A stretch of 64,000 bases of DNA. Origin: Nitrososphaerota archaeon (GTDB taxonomy: Archaea > Thermoproteota > Nitrososphaeria > Nitrososphaerales > Nitrosopumilaceae). The translations under genes were made by a program, and so were the position numbers. This document shows positions 16,857-24,770 of this stretch, piece by piece. Where the stretch lies: positions 1 through 64,000 of the forward strand of contig JABDDN010000006.1 in NCBI GenBank assembly GCA_013287585.1. Reading direction: 5' to 3'. Positions within the stretch are counted from its first letter, which is position 1; each line of letters opens with the position of its first letter. The notes beneath the pieces were generated by a model. The model worked only from the letters and a program-made list of their open reading frames with translations. It did no database searches and was not told the DNA's origin.

Positions 16857-17387
16857 TTATTTATAGGATATCTCGTCTAAAATTTCTAGAATTTCTTTAC
16901 TCTTTATGTCCTTTTTTGCAGACTCGAAAAACAACGCAAGTTTGTCCTTGGGATAACCTTCCGCATTATACTTTAATGACTGTATTGCCATTTCCAGACG
17001 ATCAATTTCATGCATCAATATGGATTCTTTTGAAGTTCCATCTTGGAATTCGTTCCATATTTTTTCATATTTGATTGAAATCTCTATTGGTAATTTTGAA
17101 AGAATCTCTTTCATAGTTTGATTTTCAATTTCTTTTTTATCGTTTTTAGAAATTTCTTCTGGTGTAAAATCTCCCGTAATGGATTCTGAAAGATCATGTA
17201 GTAATGCCATCTTTAACATTTTTTCAGTATCAAATTTTTTTAAATCAGAAAAAATCATCGCCATGACAGCTGCACTAAATGAATGGTCTGCTACTGATTC
17301 AGGATGGTTTACTCCTATTTTTTCCTTCCATCCTCTACGGGGAGTTTTTTTTAACTCTGATACGATATAAAAAAAATCAAATAACAT
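16857..17387 (-). CDS. HD-domain phosphohydrolase (YfbR/HDDC2-like 5'-nucleotidase)
   Basis: A 176-aa all-helical HD protein. The metal ligands are seen in VNHPESVADHSFSAA (first His) and MALLHDLSES (the His-Asp pair), with a later Asp in HEIDRLEMAIQ. YfbR and HDDC2 remove phosphate from deoxyribonucleoside 5'-monophosphates. Length and motif spacing agree. Substrate is assigned by family. Confidence 0.88.
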   Translation of the reverse strand: MLFDFFYIVSELKKTPRRGWKEKIGVNHPESVADHSFSAAVMAMIFSDLKKFDTEKMLKMALLHDLSESITGDFTPEEISKNDKKEIENQTMKEILSKLPIEISIKYEKIWNEFQDGTSKESILMHEIDRLEMAIQSLKYNAEGYPKDKLALFFESAKKDIKSKEILEILDEISYK

Positions 17388-17577
17388 TAAGATTCCTTTT
17401 TATTGTCATATGATGAATTTTTTGATTTTGTTACTTGTTTATCATTTGATTCGTTCTTGCAAATTAAATGTAATTTATCGTGAATATGTAGTGAATTTGG
17501 CATGTTCTAACCGAACTATTTGTATTATTAAATAAATCGACACAATATCGTTCACTTTTGCTTTCCTATGTTTTAGT

Positions 17578-17670
17578 CAAATATTAGCTTGTCCATAATG
17601 CTGACAAATTTGTATGTAAAACAGACACAAATGTAAGCGGAGCTTAATTGTTTTACCAACAATAAACTAT
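17578..17670. repeat. Duplicated 93-nt upstream element, copy A
   Basis: This stretch aligns without gaps to 19481-19573 with about 75 of 93 identical positions. Strong blocks are CAAATATTAG at the left, AAACAGACACA and ATGTAAGCG in the middle, and AACAATAAAC at the right. It ends one base before the ATG of the 36-aa membrane peptide. Both copies stand upstream of signalling genes, suggesting a shared promoter and operator, or a transcribed leader. Confidence 0.75.
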
Positions 17671-17781
17671 ATGGCAAACATGAAACAAATCCCAATACTT
17701 CCTTTACTAGGTGTTATGGTTAGTATTGTATTATTATCAGGTACAGGTCTAGTAGGATCTATCTATCTGCATCATTCATAG
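17671..17781 (+). CDS. 36-aa single-helix membrane peptide coupled to the histidine kinase
   Basis: ATG at 17671 and TAG at 17779-17781. The sequence is a short basic start (MANMKQ), then about 24 hydrophobic residues (LLGVMVSIVLLSGTGLVG included), then YLHHS. Only 2 nt separate it from the kinase ATG, so translation is probably coupled. The kinase itself has no membrane helix, so the peptide may anchor or modulate it. That role is inference. Confidence 0.55.
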   Translation: MANMKQIPILPLLGVMVSIVLLSGTGLVGSIYLHHS

Positions 17782-17783
17782 AC

Positions 17784-19430
17784 ATGAGCGTTTCAAAAAC
17801 ACAATCTAATGGTACTTACAATTTTCTTTTAGTATCTATTGTAGAGTCATCTGAAGATGCTATTTTGAGTATGGACATGGAGGGTATTGTTACCAGTTGG
17901 AACACTAGAGCTGAAAAAATGTTCGGATATTCAGCAAATGAGATTGTAGGTAAATCAATTCGTTTTATCTATCCAATAGACAAGGAATCTGAACTCGATG
18001 AGATCACTATTAAGCTCAAACAAAATGAACGTATTGAACATTTTGAAACAGAAAGAAAGCGTAAAGATGGAAGTCTAATAGATGTATCACTTAGTATATC
18101 ACAAATAAAAAACGAGAAGGGCAGTATCATAGGAATTGCAAAAATCATTCGAGACATATCAGGACAAAAACGTACATCCGCATATGCACGTAGTCTTATC
18201 GAAGCAAGTCTTGATCCACTAGTTACAATTAGTGCAAAAGGAAAGGTTACCGACGTAAACGAAGCTACAGTCAAGATTACAGGTGTACCAAGAGAGACTC
18301 TCATCGGTAGTGATTTCTCAGACTACTTTACAGAGCCAAAGAAGGCTCGTGAGGGATATGAGCATGTGTTTAAAGAAGGATTTGTCGCAGACTATCCTCT
18401 ATCTATTAGAAATTCATCTGGACAGATCACAGATGTACTTTACAACGCATCTGTCTATAAAGACGATAAAGGAAACGTGTTAGGTGTCTTTGCTGCAGCG
18501 AGAGATATAACTGAACGCAAAAAAGTAGAAAAATTACAAGCAGAACTCACTGACGCAAAAGAAAAAAAACAATTAGAAAAAACCGATGCAAAAGAAAAAA
18601 AACAATTAGAATATACTGACGAAAAAGAACGACTGCAATTAGAAAAAACTGACACAAAAGAAAGACTGCAATTAGAAAAAACTGATGCAAAAGAACTGTC
18701 AGAAAAATTAAAGGGGGTTGCAAAAGACGAGTTTTCTGCTATGGTAACCCATGAATTAAAAACACCGCTTGTACCAATAATAGGATACTGCAAGATGTTC
18801 AAAACATCAATGCTTGGCAGGTTGAACCAAGAACAGTTAGAAGCAATTGAAACAATAGAAAAAAATGCCAAAAGACTTGAGAATCTAATAACTGACATTA
18901 TGGATGTAAGAAAGCTTGATCTTGACCAGATGAAATTCCAAATAGATGATCTATCTCTGGATGAGTTTTTCTCTAATCTTGATTCTGACTATAAGAGGAT
19001 CTTAGAAAATAAAGGATGTCAGTTTACAACAAATCTATGTACCAAGAACCTAGTCTGTAAAACAGACAAAGCAAGATTAAGACAAGTTTTTGACAACCTA
19101 ATAAGTAATGCAATAAAGGTTATCCCAGAGAAAAAAGGAATGATTGAGACTGGTTGCATGAAAGAAAACAACAATCTTGTTTTTTATATAAAAGACAATG
19201 GTTTTGGAATACTGTCAGAAAAGCAAAAAGAACTTTTCCAAAAATTCTATCAAATTGATACGTCGGAAAGAAGATCTATAGGTGGAACAGGGCTTGGTCT
19301 TGCAATATCAAAAGGCATAGTAGAGAAACTTGGTGGCACTATCTCTGTTGAAAGTGACGGGAAGACAGGAACTACTTTTTACATGAAATTTCCGTTAGAG
19401 TTGAAAATAGTGCATAGTAATGTAATTTGA
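17784..19430 (+). CDS. Soluble PAS-PAS sensor histidine kinase
   Basis: A 548-aa kinase. PAS domain 1 spans about 10-130 (IVTSWNTRAEKMFGYSANEI) and PAS 2 about 135-255 (KVTDVNEATVKITGV). A charged coiled coil at 256-305 consists of 11-residue repeats. HisKA has H323 in MVTHELKTPLVPI. The ATPase has an N box (VFDNLISNAIKV), G1 (IKDNGFGI) and G2 (GGTGLGLAISKGI). No membrane segment is present, so it senses cytoplasmic cues or acts with the 36-aa peptide. The likely partner is the receiver at 19678. Confidence 0.92.
   Translation: MSVSKTQSNGTYNFLLVSIVESSEDAILSMDMEGIVTSWNTRAEKMFGYSANEIVGKSIRFIYPIDKESELDEITIKLKQNERIEHFETERKRKDGSLIDVSLSISQIKNEKGSIIGIAKIIRDISGQKRTSAYARSLIEASLDPLVTISAKGKVTDVNEATVKITGVPRETLIGSDFSDYFTEPKKAREGYEHVFKEGFVADYPLSIRNSSGQITDVLYNASVYKDDKGNVLGVFAAARDITERKKVEKLQAELTDAKEKKQLEKTDAKEKKQLEYTDEKERLQLEKTDTKERLQLEKTDAKELSEKLKGVAKDEFSAMVTHELKTPLVPIIGYCKMFKTSMLGRLNQEQLEAIETIEKNAKRLENLITDIMDVRKLDLDQMKFQIDDLSLDEFFSNLDSDYKRILENKGCQFTTNLCTKNLVCKTDKARLRQVFDNLISNAIKVIPEKKGMIETGCMKENNNLVFYIKDNGFGILSEKQKELFQKFYQIDTSERRSIGGTGLGLAISKGIVEKLGGTISVESDGKTGTTFYMKFPLELKIVHSNVI
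18549..18695 (+). repeat. 33-nt tandem repeat (about 4.5 copies) encoding coiled-coil linker
   Basis: Units begin at 18549, 18582, 18615, 18648 and 18681. Each encodes a version of TDAKEKKQLEK in the same frame, changing to KERLQLEK in later units. The period of 33 nt (11 residues) fits a hendecad coiled coil in the signalling helix between PAS2 and HisKA. Copy-number changes would rotate the helix phase. Confidence 0.85.
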
Positions 19431-19480
19431 TGGCTACATGTTCATATGCTCCAGCGAAATATGGAATCAGTTGATATTTC

Positions 19481-19573
19481 CAAATATTAGATTGGTCACA
19501 ATATTGACAAATTAGTACATGAAACAGACACAGATGTAAGCGCGACTTAATAGCTTTAGCAACAATAAACTAA
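19481..19573. repeat. Duplicated 93-nt upstream element, copy B
   Basis: The partner of 17578-17670, about 80 percent identical without gaps. It ends about 104 nt before the response regulator ATG (19678). No homologue of the 36-aa peptide follows it: after the shared block the sequence diverges. It probably carries the promoter of the regulator/protease pair. Confidence 0.75.
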
Positions 19574-19677
19574 CAGTGACATTAGAATCATGGAAAATAA
19601 CATTACCTGCAGGAGATTTTGAGTTTTATGACCAAACTCATAATGCAGTTTAGTACAAAAATTGGAAAGAACTTGTT

Positions 19678-20052
19678 ATGAAAATTCTCATCATTGACGA
19701 TAATGAAGATATTTCAAAAATGTTCTCCAAGTATATGACGATTAAAGGACACTCGTGTTCTGTTGTCAATGATGGCCGAAGTGGTCTTAACCTGATTGAG
19801 AATCAGGCATTTGATGCAATCATACTTGACATTGCTATGCCAGAATTTTCAGGTCGTGATGTTATAGATGAATTGCATAAAAGCGGAAAAATAAAAAACC
19901 AAAACATCGTAATATTGACGGCATCTGCAATGACATATGATGATGAATCAATGCTGAAAAGCAAAGGAGTTCGTTTATGTTTGAAAAAACCAATCGATCC
20001 AGACATTCTCTTGGATCAGATACAACTGTTTGAAATTAAAAAAACAATGTGA
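19678..20052 (+). CDS. Single-domain response regulator (CheY-like receiver)
   Basis: A 124-aa receiver with no output domain. The acidic pair is Asp7-Asp8, the phosphoacceptor is Asp51 (IILDIAMPEFSG), the conserved Thr is in VILTASA and the Lys in LKKPID. The stop lies 10 nt before the ATG of the HisKA-metalloprotease gene, with GAGG at 20051-20054 as the likely ribosome site. Its neighbours suggest transfer of phosphate between the kinase at 17784 and the fusion protein. Confidence 0.92.
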   Translation: MKILIIDDNEDISKMFSKYMTIKGHSCSVVNDGRSGLNLIENQAFDAIILDIAMPEFSGRDVIDELHKSGKIKNQNIVILTASAMTYDDESMLKSKGVRLCLKKPIDPDILLDQIQLFEIKKTM

Positions 20053-20062
20053 GGATATTTCA

Positions 20063-21451
20063 ATGAAAGACACTCACTTAATTCGTGAAGCCCAGCAGAT
20101 CAAACTGTTGGCGGATAGAATAGCGAAAGTAATTGAATCTGACAATGATAAACTCCAAGATAAATTAAATCAAAAAATTGAAAATATAGATCAGCTTAAT
20201 AACACAGTAAGAAACTTTCTGGAAGTAGTTTCCTCAAAAAAAACAATCACTAGTGAATTTTTAACAAAAATTCATCATGAGCTTAGGTCCCCTCTAGTGC
20301 CAATCCTAGCATATGCCGACATGCTTTTGGATTCCAAATATGGTTCAATATCAGATGAGCAAAGAAAACGACTAGAGATTATAAGCTCTAGCACAAAAGG
20401 ACTGGTACAAACAATACAGGATCTTTTTAATAAAAAAACCTTTGATGTAACATCAGATAATCTTGATACAGGCAAAGACCATAAAATCAACGAACTAGGA
20501 CAGGAAAAGAAGATCCTAGATAGAATAAACACTGCTCTTTCTGATGATCTGGATAAAACTAAAAAAGAAAATGTCAAGATTAAAAAAGACTTGGCAGACG
20601 GTTATCACAAAATAAAAGAAAGAGAGCAAGAGAATCTGTTTGCCTCAAAGAGTGCACAAGACGAGCAGGAAAAGAATTTTCATTTACAAAAAAAACATTA
20701 CATTTCCATTGTAATGATTGCAGTACTGGTCTCAGGAGGATTTGCATTTTATTCTTATTACGAAAATCAAGTGTTGTTAAGTACAACATCTTATCTGTTG
20801 AAAAATTACAGCTCTAATTATCTAATACAAAACTTGCAGGGTGATACAGTAAATACCTGGGTATCTTGGCGTCTTGTCACTGGACAAACACTACATATTA
20901 ACATCATAAACGAGGCCAATTTATCTCCAGACAAAATATTTGCAATAAAAGATGCCATCTTATCCACACAGACAGTAACTCTTGATGATTCATTATTGCA
21001 CAAAGGACCACCTGGTACATCATCAGTCTACTACAAGGGATGGGAGGGAGCATTAGATACAGCATCTGCACAAACCACACAATTTTACATACCTGAAAAA
21101 TTTGATATAGCTGACTCTTCAGGTGGAGTAGGCGAGATTCTAATCAAGCTTACAAATGATCAAAATCCAGATGGATTATCAGGGTACACAAAATCAATTG
21201 CAGATGGTAACCAGATATTAAAAACTACCATAACAATATTTAATGCAGGCCAGCTTTCAGCAAACCAGCTTGGTGCCATAACAAGACACGAGTTTGGTCA
21301 TGCAATGGGATTGGCTCACTCTAGTGCACCAGAAGACCTAATGCATGCTACTATTCAAACAGAGTATCCGTACATTTCAGGTTGTGATATTGATGCAATA
21401 AAGGGGTTGTACAACGGTGACGAAAAGAGTCAGGTAGTATGCAAAAAATAA
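20063..21451 (+). CDS. HisKA-like domain fused through one membrane helix to an external zinc metalloprotease
   Basis: A 462-aa protein. I use the ATG at 20063, with GAGG 8 nt upstream; a frame from 20030 would overlap the preceding gene. Residues 1-60 are a coiled coil. Residues 64-125 are HisKA-like with HHELRSPLVPILAYADMLL (acceptor His72). Residues 135-210 are a charged coiled coil, and about 212-233 one membrane helix (YISIVMIAVLVSGGFAFYSY). From 234 a beta-rich outer domain carries HEFGHAMGLAHS from His409, a metzincin site. There is no ATPase (no N, G1 or G2 box). It may receive phosphate from another kinase and change protease activity outside; this is inference. Confidence 0.85.
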   Translation: MKDTHLIREAQQIKLLADRIAKVIESDNDKLQDKLNQKIENIDQLNNTVRNFLEVVSSKKTITSEFLTKIHHELRSPLVPILAYADMLLDSKYGSISDEQRKRLEIISSSTKGLVQTIQDLFNKKTFDVTSDNLDTGKDHKINELGQEKKILDRINTALSDDLDKTKKENVKIKKDLADGYHKIKEREQENLFASKSAQDEQEKNFHLQKKHYISIVMIAVLVSGGFAFYSYYENQVLLSTTSYLLKNYSSNYLIQNLQGDTVNTWVSWRLVTGQTLHINIINEANLSPDKIFAIKDAILSTQTVTLDDSLLHKGPPGTSSVYYKGWEGALDTASAQTTQFYIPEKFDIADSSGGVGEILIKLTNDQNPDGLSGYTKSIADGNQILKTTITIFNAGQLSANQLGAITRHEFGHAMGLAHSSAPEDLMHATIQTEYPYISGCDIDAIKGLYNGDEKSQVVCKK

Positions 21452-21486
21452 TGTTTAATAAAAAATTTGGAAAGAGGGTTTGTAGT

Positions 21487-21500
21487 GTGGAATATTCCAC
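21487..21500. promoter_or_regulatory. 14-nt perfect palindrome
   Basis: GTGGAATATTCCAC lies 36 nt after the stop of the metalloprotease fusion and 220 nt before the cobalamin adenosyltransferase. It could be a regulator site. No adjacent promoter is obvious. Confidence 0.3.
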
Positions 21501-21721
21501 TAGACCCAAACCTAAATTACAGATTATTTGAAGAGGGAATAACTAAGTGAACGAACACCTCAAGGACTTTTTTTAAAGAATATGTTAAACTATAGAAAAT
21601 ACTTGCAAATAGGGAATGGCTGGTCCTCTCAAGTATTAGATCTTGATAAACCAGCATAGATTCTGATGGAATTATGAAGTAATTCGAACAAGATAAAAGC
21701 GCCTAAACTACAAATCAATTA

Positions 21722-22261
21722 GTGGTAAAAATATATACAAAAACTGGTGATGATGGTTCTACTGGTCTCATAGGAGGTAATCGTGTACGAAAATCGAGTC
21801 CTAGGATAATTGCATATGGTACAGTGGATGAATTAAACTCATCACTTGGAATTGCACTCTCGTTAAAGCTAGATGTTGACATTGCAGATTTGTTGACAAA
21901 AATTCAAAATGATTTGTTTGTAGTTGGTGCAGACTTGGCTAATCCAGATTTAAAAAACATATCAAATAGAGTTACAGATGACATGGTTGAATTCCTTGAA
22001 TCTAATATCGATGAACTAGAAAAGGAACTGAGCCCAATTTCTTATTTCATATTGCCTGGAGGCGACCAAATAGCATCACAAGTACACATGGCTCGTGCAA
22101 TATCGCGTAGAGCAGAAACTAGCATTGTGTATTTAGCAGAAATTGAAGAAATAAACAAGACGTGTAAGATTTACATAAACAGATTGGCAGATTTGCTTTT
22201 TGTCATAGCCCGTGTTATCAATAAAAGAAAAATGATCAAAGACATTGCCTGGAAAAAATAA
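21722..22261 (+). CDS. Cob(I)alamin adenosyltransferase (PduO-type)
   Basis: A 179-aa trimeric ATP:cob(I)alamin adenosyltransferase. The ATP-binding N terminus is YTKTGDDGSTGLIGGNRV, and the core helices have YGTVDELNSSLG and ARAISRRAETS. It completes vitamin B12 by adding the adenosyl ligand, needed by methylmalonyl-CoA mutase in the hydroxypropionate/hydroxybutyrate cycle. The start is GTG at 21722. It is monocistronic. Confidence 0.92.
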   Translation: MVKIYTKTGDDGSTGLIGGNRVRKSSPRIIAYGTVDELNSSLGIALSLKLDVDIADLLTKIQNDLFVVGADLANPDLKNISNRVTDDMVEFLESNIDELEKELSPISYFILPGGDQIASQVHMARAISRRAETSIVYLAEIEEINKTCKIYINRLADLLFVIARVINKRKMIKDIAWKK

Positions 22262-22301
22262 AGACACACTTTAATTCCCCGGAAATTGGATATTTCGATG
22301 T

Positions 22302-22375
22302 GCCGCCGTAGCTCAGCCCGGGAGAGCACTCGGCTGAAGACCGAGCTGTCGCGCGTTCAAGTCCCGCCGGCGGCA
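22302..22375 (+). tRNA. tRNA-Phe (GAA)
   Basis: The cloverleaf is complete: acceptor GCCGCCG/CGGCGGC, D-stem GCTC/GAGC, anticodon stem CTCGG/CCGAG with loop CTGAAGA (anticodon GAA), a 5-nt variable loop and T loop TTCAAGT. The T-stem GCGCG/CCCGC has one C-C mismatch. The discriminator is A and no CCA is encoded. It has no intron. Confidence 0.95.
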
Positions 22376-22462
22376 CTGTAATTTTATTAATTAGATCATG
22401 TGATCGACGAACAATCTTGAGACAAGTTTAATAATATGGTCTCCAATTTTGGTTAATCGTCA

Positions 22463-22687
22463 TTGGCAAAAGATAAGAAAAAAGAGACAAAGAAAAAGAG
22501 CTCTAGTGAAAAAAAGAAAAAAACACCAGCAAAAGCTAAGCCAAAACTAAAACAGGATTTGGTTTCTAGCGATGATGCGGGAATTATAGTGGTAGAAGAT
22601 GATACAAATATGGATAAAGAAGCTGAACTTGAGGCACGAAAAGCGTATCTTGAAGAGGCACGTTCTCAAGAAGCTTCAGAAGATTAA
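22463..22687 (+). CDS. Lysine-rich N-terminal small protein of unknown function
   Basis: A 74-aa protein with a strongly basic N-terminal half (runs of KKK), a short strand-like segment (DAGIIVVEDD) and an acidic helical tail (EARKAYLEEARSQEASED). The start is TTG at 22463. The charge pattern suggests nucleic-acid or ribosome contact, which is not demonstrated. It lies between tRNA-Phe and the RAM-domain pair. Confidence 0.6.
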   Translation: MAKDKKKETKKKSSSEKKKKTPAKAKPKLKQDLVSSDDAGIIVVEDDTNMDKEAELEARKAYLEEARSQEASED

Positions 22688-22777
22688 TTCCGTATATATT
22701 AATTTCAACTGATTTGTTGTATGAATTTTATTTTTTAAAAGATCATACTTATCCATACGTGAATCATAATATCATTA

Positions 22778-23017
22778 ATGCGTGCACTTTGTCTAATTAC
22801 TGTCAAACCAGGTAAAGTAGATAATGTAATACTAACACTTAGAAAAATTCGAAAAGTGGTACGAGAAATAATGGTTGTAACAGGCAGAGCTGACATTGCG
22901 GTAGTTCTTCAAGGAACAATTGATGACATTAACAACGTTGTAATTGATTTTAAAAAGATTAGGGAAATTGTTACTACTGAAACTCTAATTGAGGTGGAGG
23001 TAAACCTGGGATGGTAA
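22778..23017 (+). CDS. Stand-alone Lrp/AsnC ligand-binding (RAM) domain protein
   Basis: A 79-aa beta-alpha-beta-beta-alpha-beta protein. ALCLITVKPGKVDNVILTLR and REIMVVTGRADIAVVLQG match the RAM domain of Lrp/AsnC regulators without the HTH. Such domains bind amino acids and may modulate full-length Lrp proteins by co-oligomerising. Its end overlaps the start of the next gene by 7 nt. Confidence 0.85.
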   Translation: MRALCLITVKPGKVDNVILTLRKIRKVVREIMVVTGRADIAVVLQGTIDDINNVVIDFKKIREIVTTETLIEVEVNLGW

Positions 23018-23229
23018 AAGCAGTAGTACTGGTAAAGTCTCCAAAAAAACTTATTGCCGCAAGATTGCGAATGGTAAAATCCGTATATGATTCGTTTCCA
23101 GTAAGTGGTCAATTTGATGCAGTAGCTTTAATCGAAGTTAAATCATTGTCACAGATAAAAGATGTTACCTCTGAAATCCAAAACATCAAAGGTGTGGAAA
23201 GAACTGAAACATTGGTTCAAGTAGTATAG
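23011..23229 (+). CDS. Second stand-alone Lrp/AsnC ligand-binding domain protein
   Basis: A 72-aa RAM-type domain (VLVKSPKKLIAARLRMVK, then GQFDAVALIEVKSLSQIKDV). The ATG at 23011 lies within the end of the preceding RAM gene, so the two are co-translated and probably form a heteromer. No HTH domain is present. Confidence 0.82.
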   Translation: MVKAVVLVKSPKKLIAARLRMVKSVYDSFPVSGQFDAVALIEVKSLSQIKDVTSEIQNIKGVERTETLVQVV

Positions 23230-23266
23230 CATAAGGGTTTTTAACAAAGTATATTCAAACTTCATT

Positions 23267-23677
23267 ATGAACATAAAACACCTTGGTAGCGTAATAATTG
23301 CAGTATCAAACTTGGAAAAATCTGTAAAATTTTACAATGAAATAATAGGTATGCCAATTAAAAACAAAAGAGAAAACTGGGTAGAACTTGGAAAGCAAGG
23401 TGCTACAGTTATTTTACATCCTGCAACCACTAAAATAAACACAGGTACGTCTATTGAGAATGGCATTGTAATTGGTCTTGTAGTTGGTGACATACAATCT
23501 GCAATACAAGAACTCAAATCACAAAACGTTACAATATATCGAGACATTGAATCTCACAAGGCAGGTACAAACGCAATAGTTTTGGATCCTGATAAATACA
23601 TGATATCTTTGTTTGAGCCTGCTCCTCCAGATAGTGCAAAACAAGCACGCGGATTCCACGGGTTTGCTCCACTCTAG
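23267..23677 (+). CDS. VOC-family (glyoxalase/dioxygenase fold) protein
   Basis: A 136-aa protein with two beta-alpha-beta-beta-beta modules. NIKHLGSVIIAVSNLEKSVK opens the first module, FYNEIIGMPIK follows, and AIVLDPDKYMISLFEP closes the second. The metal ligands are not all evident, so the reaction is unassigned. The 3' end overlaps the convergent gene at 23674 by 4 nt. Confidence 0.85.
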   Translation: MNIKHLGSVIIAVSNLEKSVKFYNEIIGMPIKNKRENWVELGKQGATVILHPATTKINTGTSIENGIVIGLVVGDIQSAIQELKSQNVTIYRDIESHKAGTNAIVLDPDKYMISLFEPAPPDSAKQARGFHGFAPL

Positions 23678-24072
23678 ATTAATTTTTTGATTTTACCAAT
23701 TATTTTATCTAAAGAATTTAGAGTCGCGTTTTTGTCCACTGAAATATAATAAATTCCTTCATTTCTTTGGAATGCAATCAAAGTAACTTTATCATGTTTG
23801 AAAATTGCACAATCCATACTACCTATTGCATTATCGTTTGAGCGTCTCATTGTTAATAGAGTTGAAATTAGAAAGAATTCGTTTCTAGCTGGTTCTGATT
23901 TTAAATATATTTTGGTACCAGGTCTTATTATTCCGGTCATAGTTCTTCCATATTCATTGATTAGCCCTACGTATCTTACCGATTTTGATGATAGGAGAAT
24001 TTTTTGGCATTTTTTTCTATAAACAGAAATATCTTCTTGCCATTTCTCAGCTGGAGTTTTTATCATGTTCAA
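23674..24072 (-). CDS. Thaumarchaeal DUF6659-like protein
   Basis: A 132-aa protein with KILLSSKSVRYVGLINEYGR, then ISTLLTMRRSNDNAIGSMD and LIAFQRNEGIYYISVDKNA. The pattern fits a roadblock/profilin-like family seen many times per thaumarchaeal genome. Function is unknown; regulatory signalling has been supposed for roadblock-like folds. It overlaps the VOC gene tail to tail. Confidence 0.65.
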   Translation of the reverse strand: MNMIKTPAEKWQEDISVYRKKCQKILLSSKSVRYVGLINEYGRTMTGIIRPGTKIYLKSEPARNEFFLISTLLTMRRSNDNAIGSMDCAIFKHDKVTLIAFQRNEGIYYISVDKNATLNSLDKIIGKIKKLI

Positions 24073-24103
24073 TATGACGTTACAGGCTTTATAAAGATGG
24101 ATT

Positions 24104-24472
24104 TTATTTTTGCTTTTGTTTTTCCAAGTCTTTTTTTAATATGGCATTTTCTTTTTTTAGTTGTTCATTTTCGACTTGAAGTGTATTGATGGAATTTACT
24201 CCTTTATGCATGGGGTGTGATGGACCAAACTGGTTTGGCGCCAAGTCAAAAAGCCCTGCTGCATATTGTTGGAACATTGTGTAAAAATCTGACAATCTTT
24301 CCATCATTACTGAATTGTCTCTAACTATGCTGTCTTTTAGCTTGCCAGTCATAGATATCCCGCGAGGATGATTAGCCATTGGTGGCATACGTGGAAACGC
24401 AAATGGACTGTTTACCATATTCTGGTATTGATTGTAAAACTCTAACATTTTTTTTGTATCCATATTCCACAT
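24104..24472 (-). CDS. Helical protein with C-terminal coiled coil, unknown function
   Basis: A 122-aa protein. The N-terminal half is amphipathic (MLEFYNQYQNMVNS, then MMERLSDFYTMFQQYAAGLF). The last 30 residues form a leucine-rich coiled coil (NTLQVENEQLKKENAILKKD). It loosely resembles phasin or PhaE-type proteins, but no PHA synthase is nearby, so I leave it unnamed. The ATG is at 24470-24472. Confidence 0.6.
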   Translation of the reverse strand: MWNMDTKKMLEFYNQYQNMVNSPFAFPRMPPMANHPRGISMTGKLKDSIVRDNSVMMERLSDFYTMFQQYAAGLFDLAPNQFGPSHPMHKGVNSINTLQVENEQLKKENAILKKDLEKQKQK

Positions 24473-24620
24473 ATCTTATGATGTTTTTTGCCCCTTATTT
24501 CACCCTTACGTGTTAAAAATTAGGCATCGTACATAAAACAGATTGTCAAACGATGGTCATTTTTTATCAAGATCAGCTGATCGCTGATCCTTATAGAAGC
24601 CACAGATCTCATTTGATAAA

Positions 24621-24770
24621 ATGACAAAAACAATATCTATGAGCTGTATAAAATGTAAAAAAAATATAGTTTCAACTGATTTATACAAAATTGTAATGTA
24701 TGTTGTCGGTGAAAAGTTTACCGATCATCATTACGAGCACATTGAATGTCCTGATAAATTTACTGTTTAA
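24621..24770 (+). CDS. Small CxxC protein (49 aa)
   Basis: A 49-aa protein with MSCIKCKKN (CxxC at residues 9-12) and DHHYEHIECPDK near the C terminus, a Cys/His set that could bind one zinc. A TATA-like CTTATAG stands about 30 nt upstream. The 3' end overlaps the convergent cyclase-like gene by 4 nt. Confidence 0.5.
   Translation: MTKTISMSCIKCKKNIVSTDLYKIVMYVVGEKFTDHHYEHIECPDKFTV

Noticed and set aside
16529-17074. 181-codon plus-strand open frame
   Set aside because: Antisense to the 115-aa gene and the HD-domain gene, both better supported; no domain is seen.
18549-18695. CRISPR-like periodic repeat
   Set aside because: Period is a multiple of three, units are contiguous without spacers, and they encode a coiled coil.
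20030-20062. Longer start for the HisKA-metalloprotease protein inside the receiver gene
   Set aside because: The ATG at 20063 has a GAGG ribosome site and the REAQQIKLLAD motif starts right after it; the extension is out-of-frame receiver sequence.
21485-21550. A 21-codon frame starting GTG after the metalloprotease fusion
   Set aside because: Too short, no motif, and it overlaps a palindrome; no support for coding.
24531-24550. GTACATAAAACAGA resembling the core of the 93-nt duplicated element
   Set aside because: Only 14 nt match and flanks differ; in AT-rich DNA this can be chance.
24560-24595. GATCAGCTGATC palindromic stretch
   Set aside because: Short and close to the TATA region of a small gene; no second site supports an operator.
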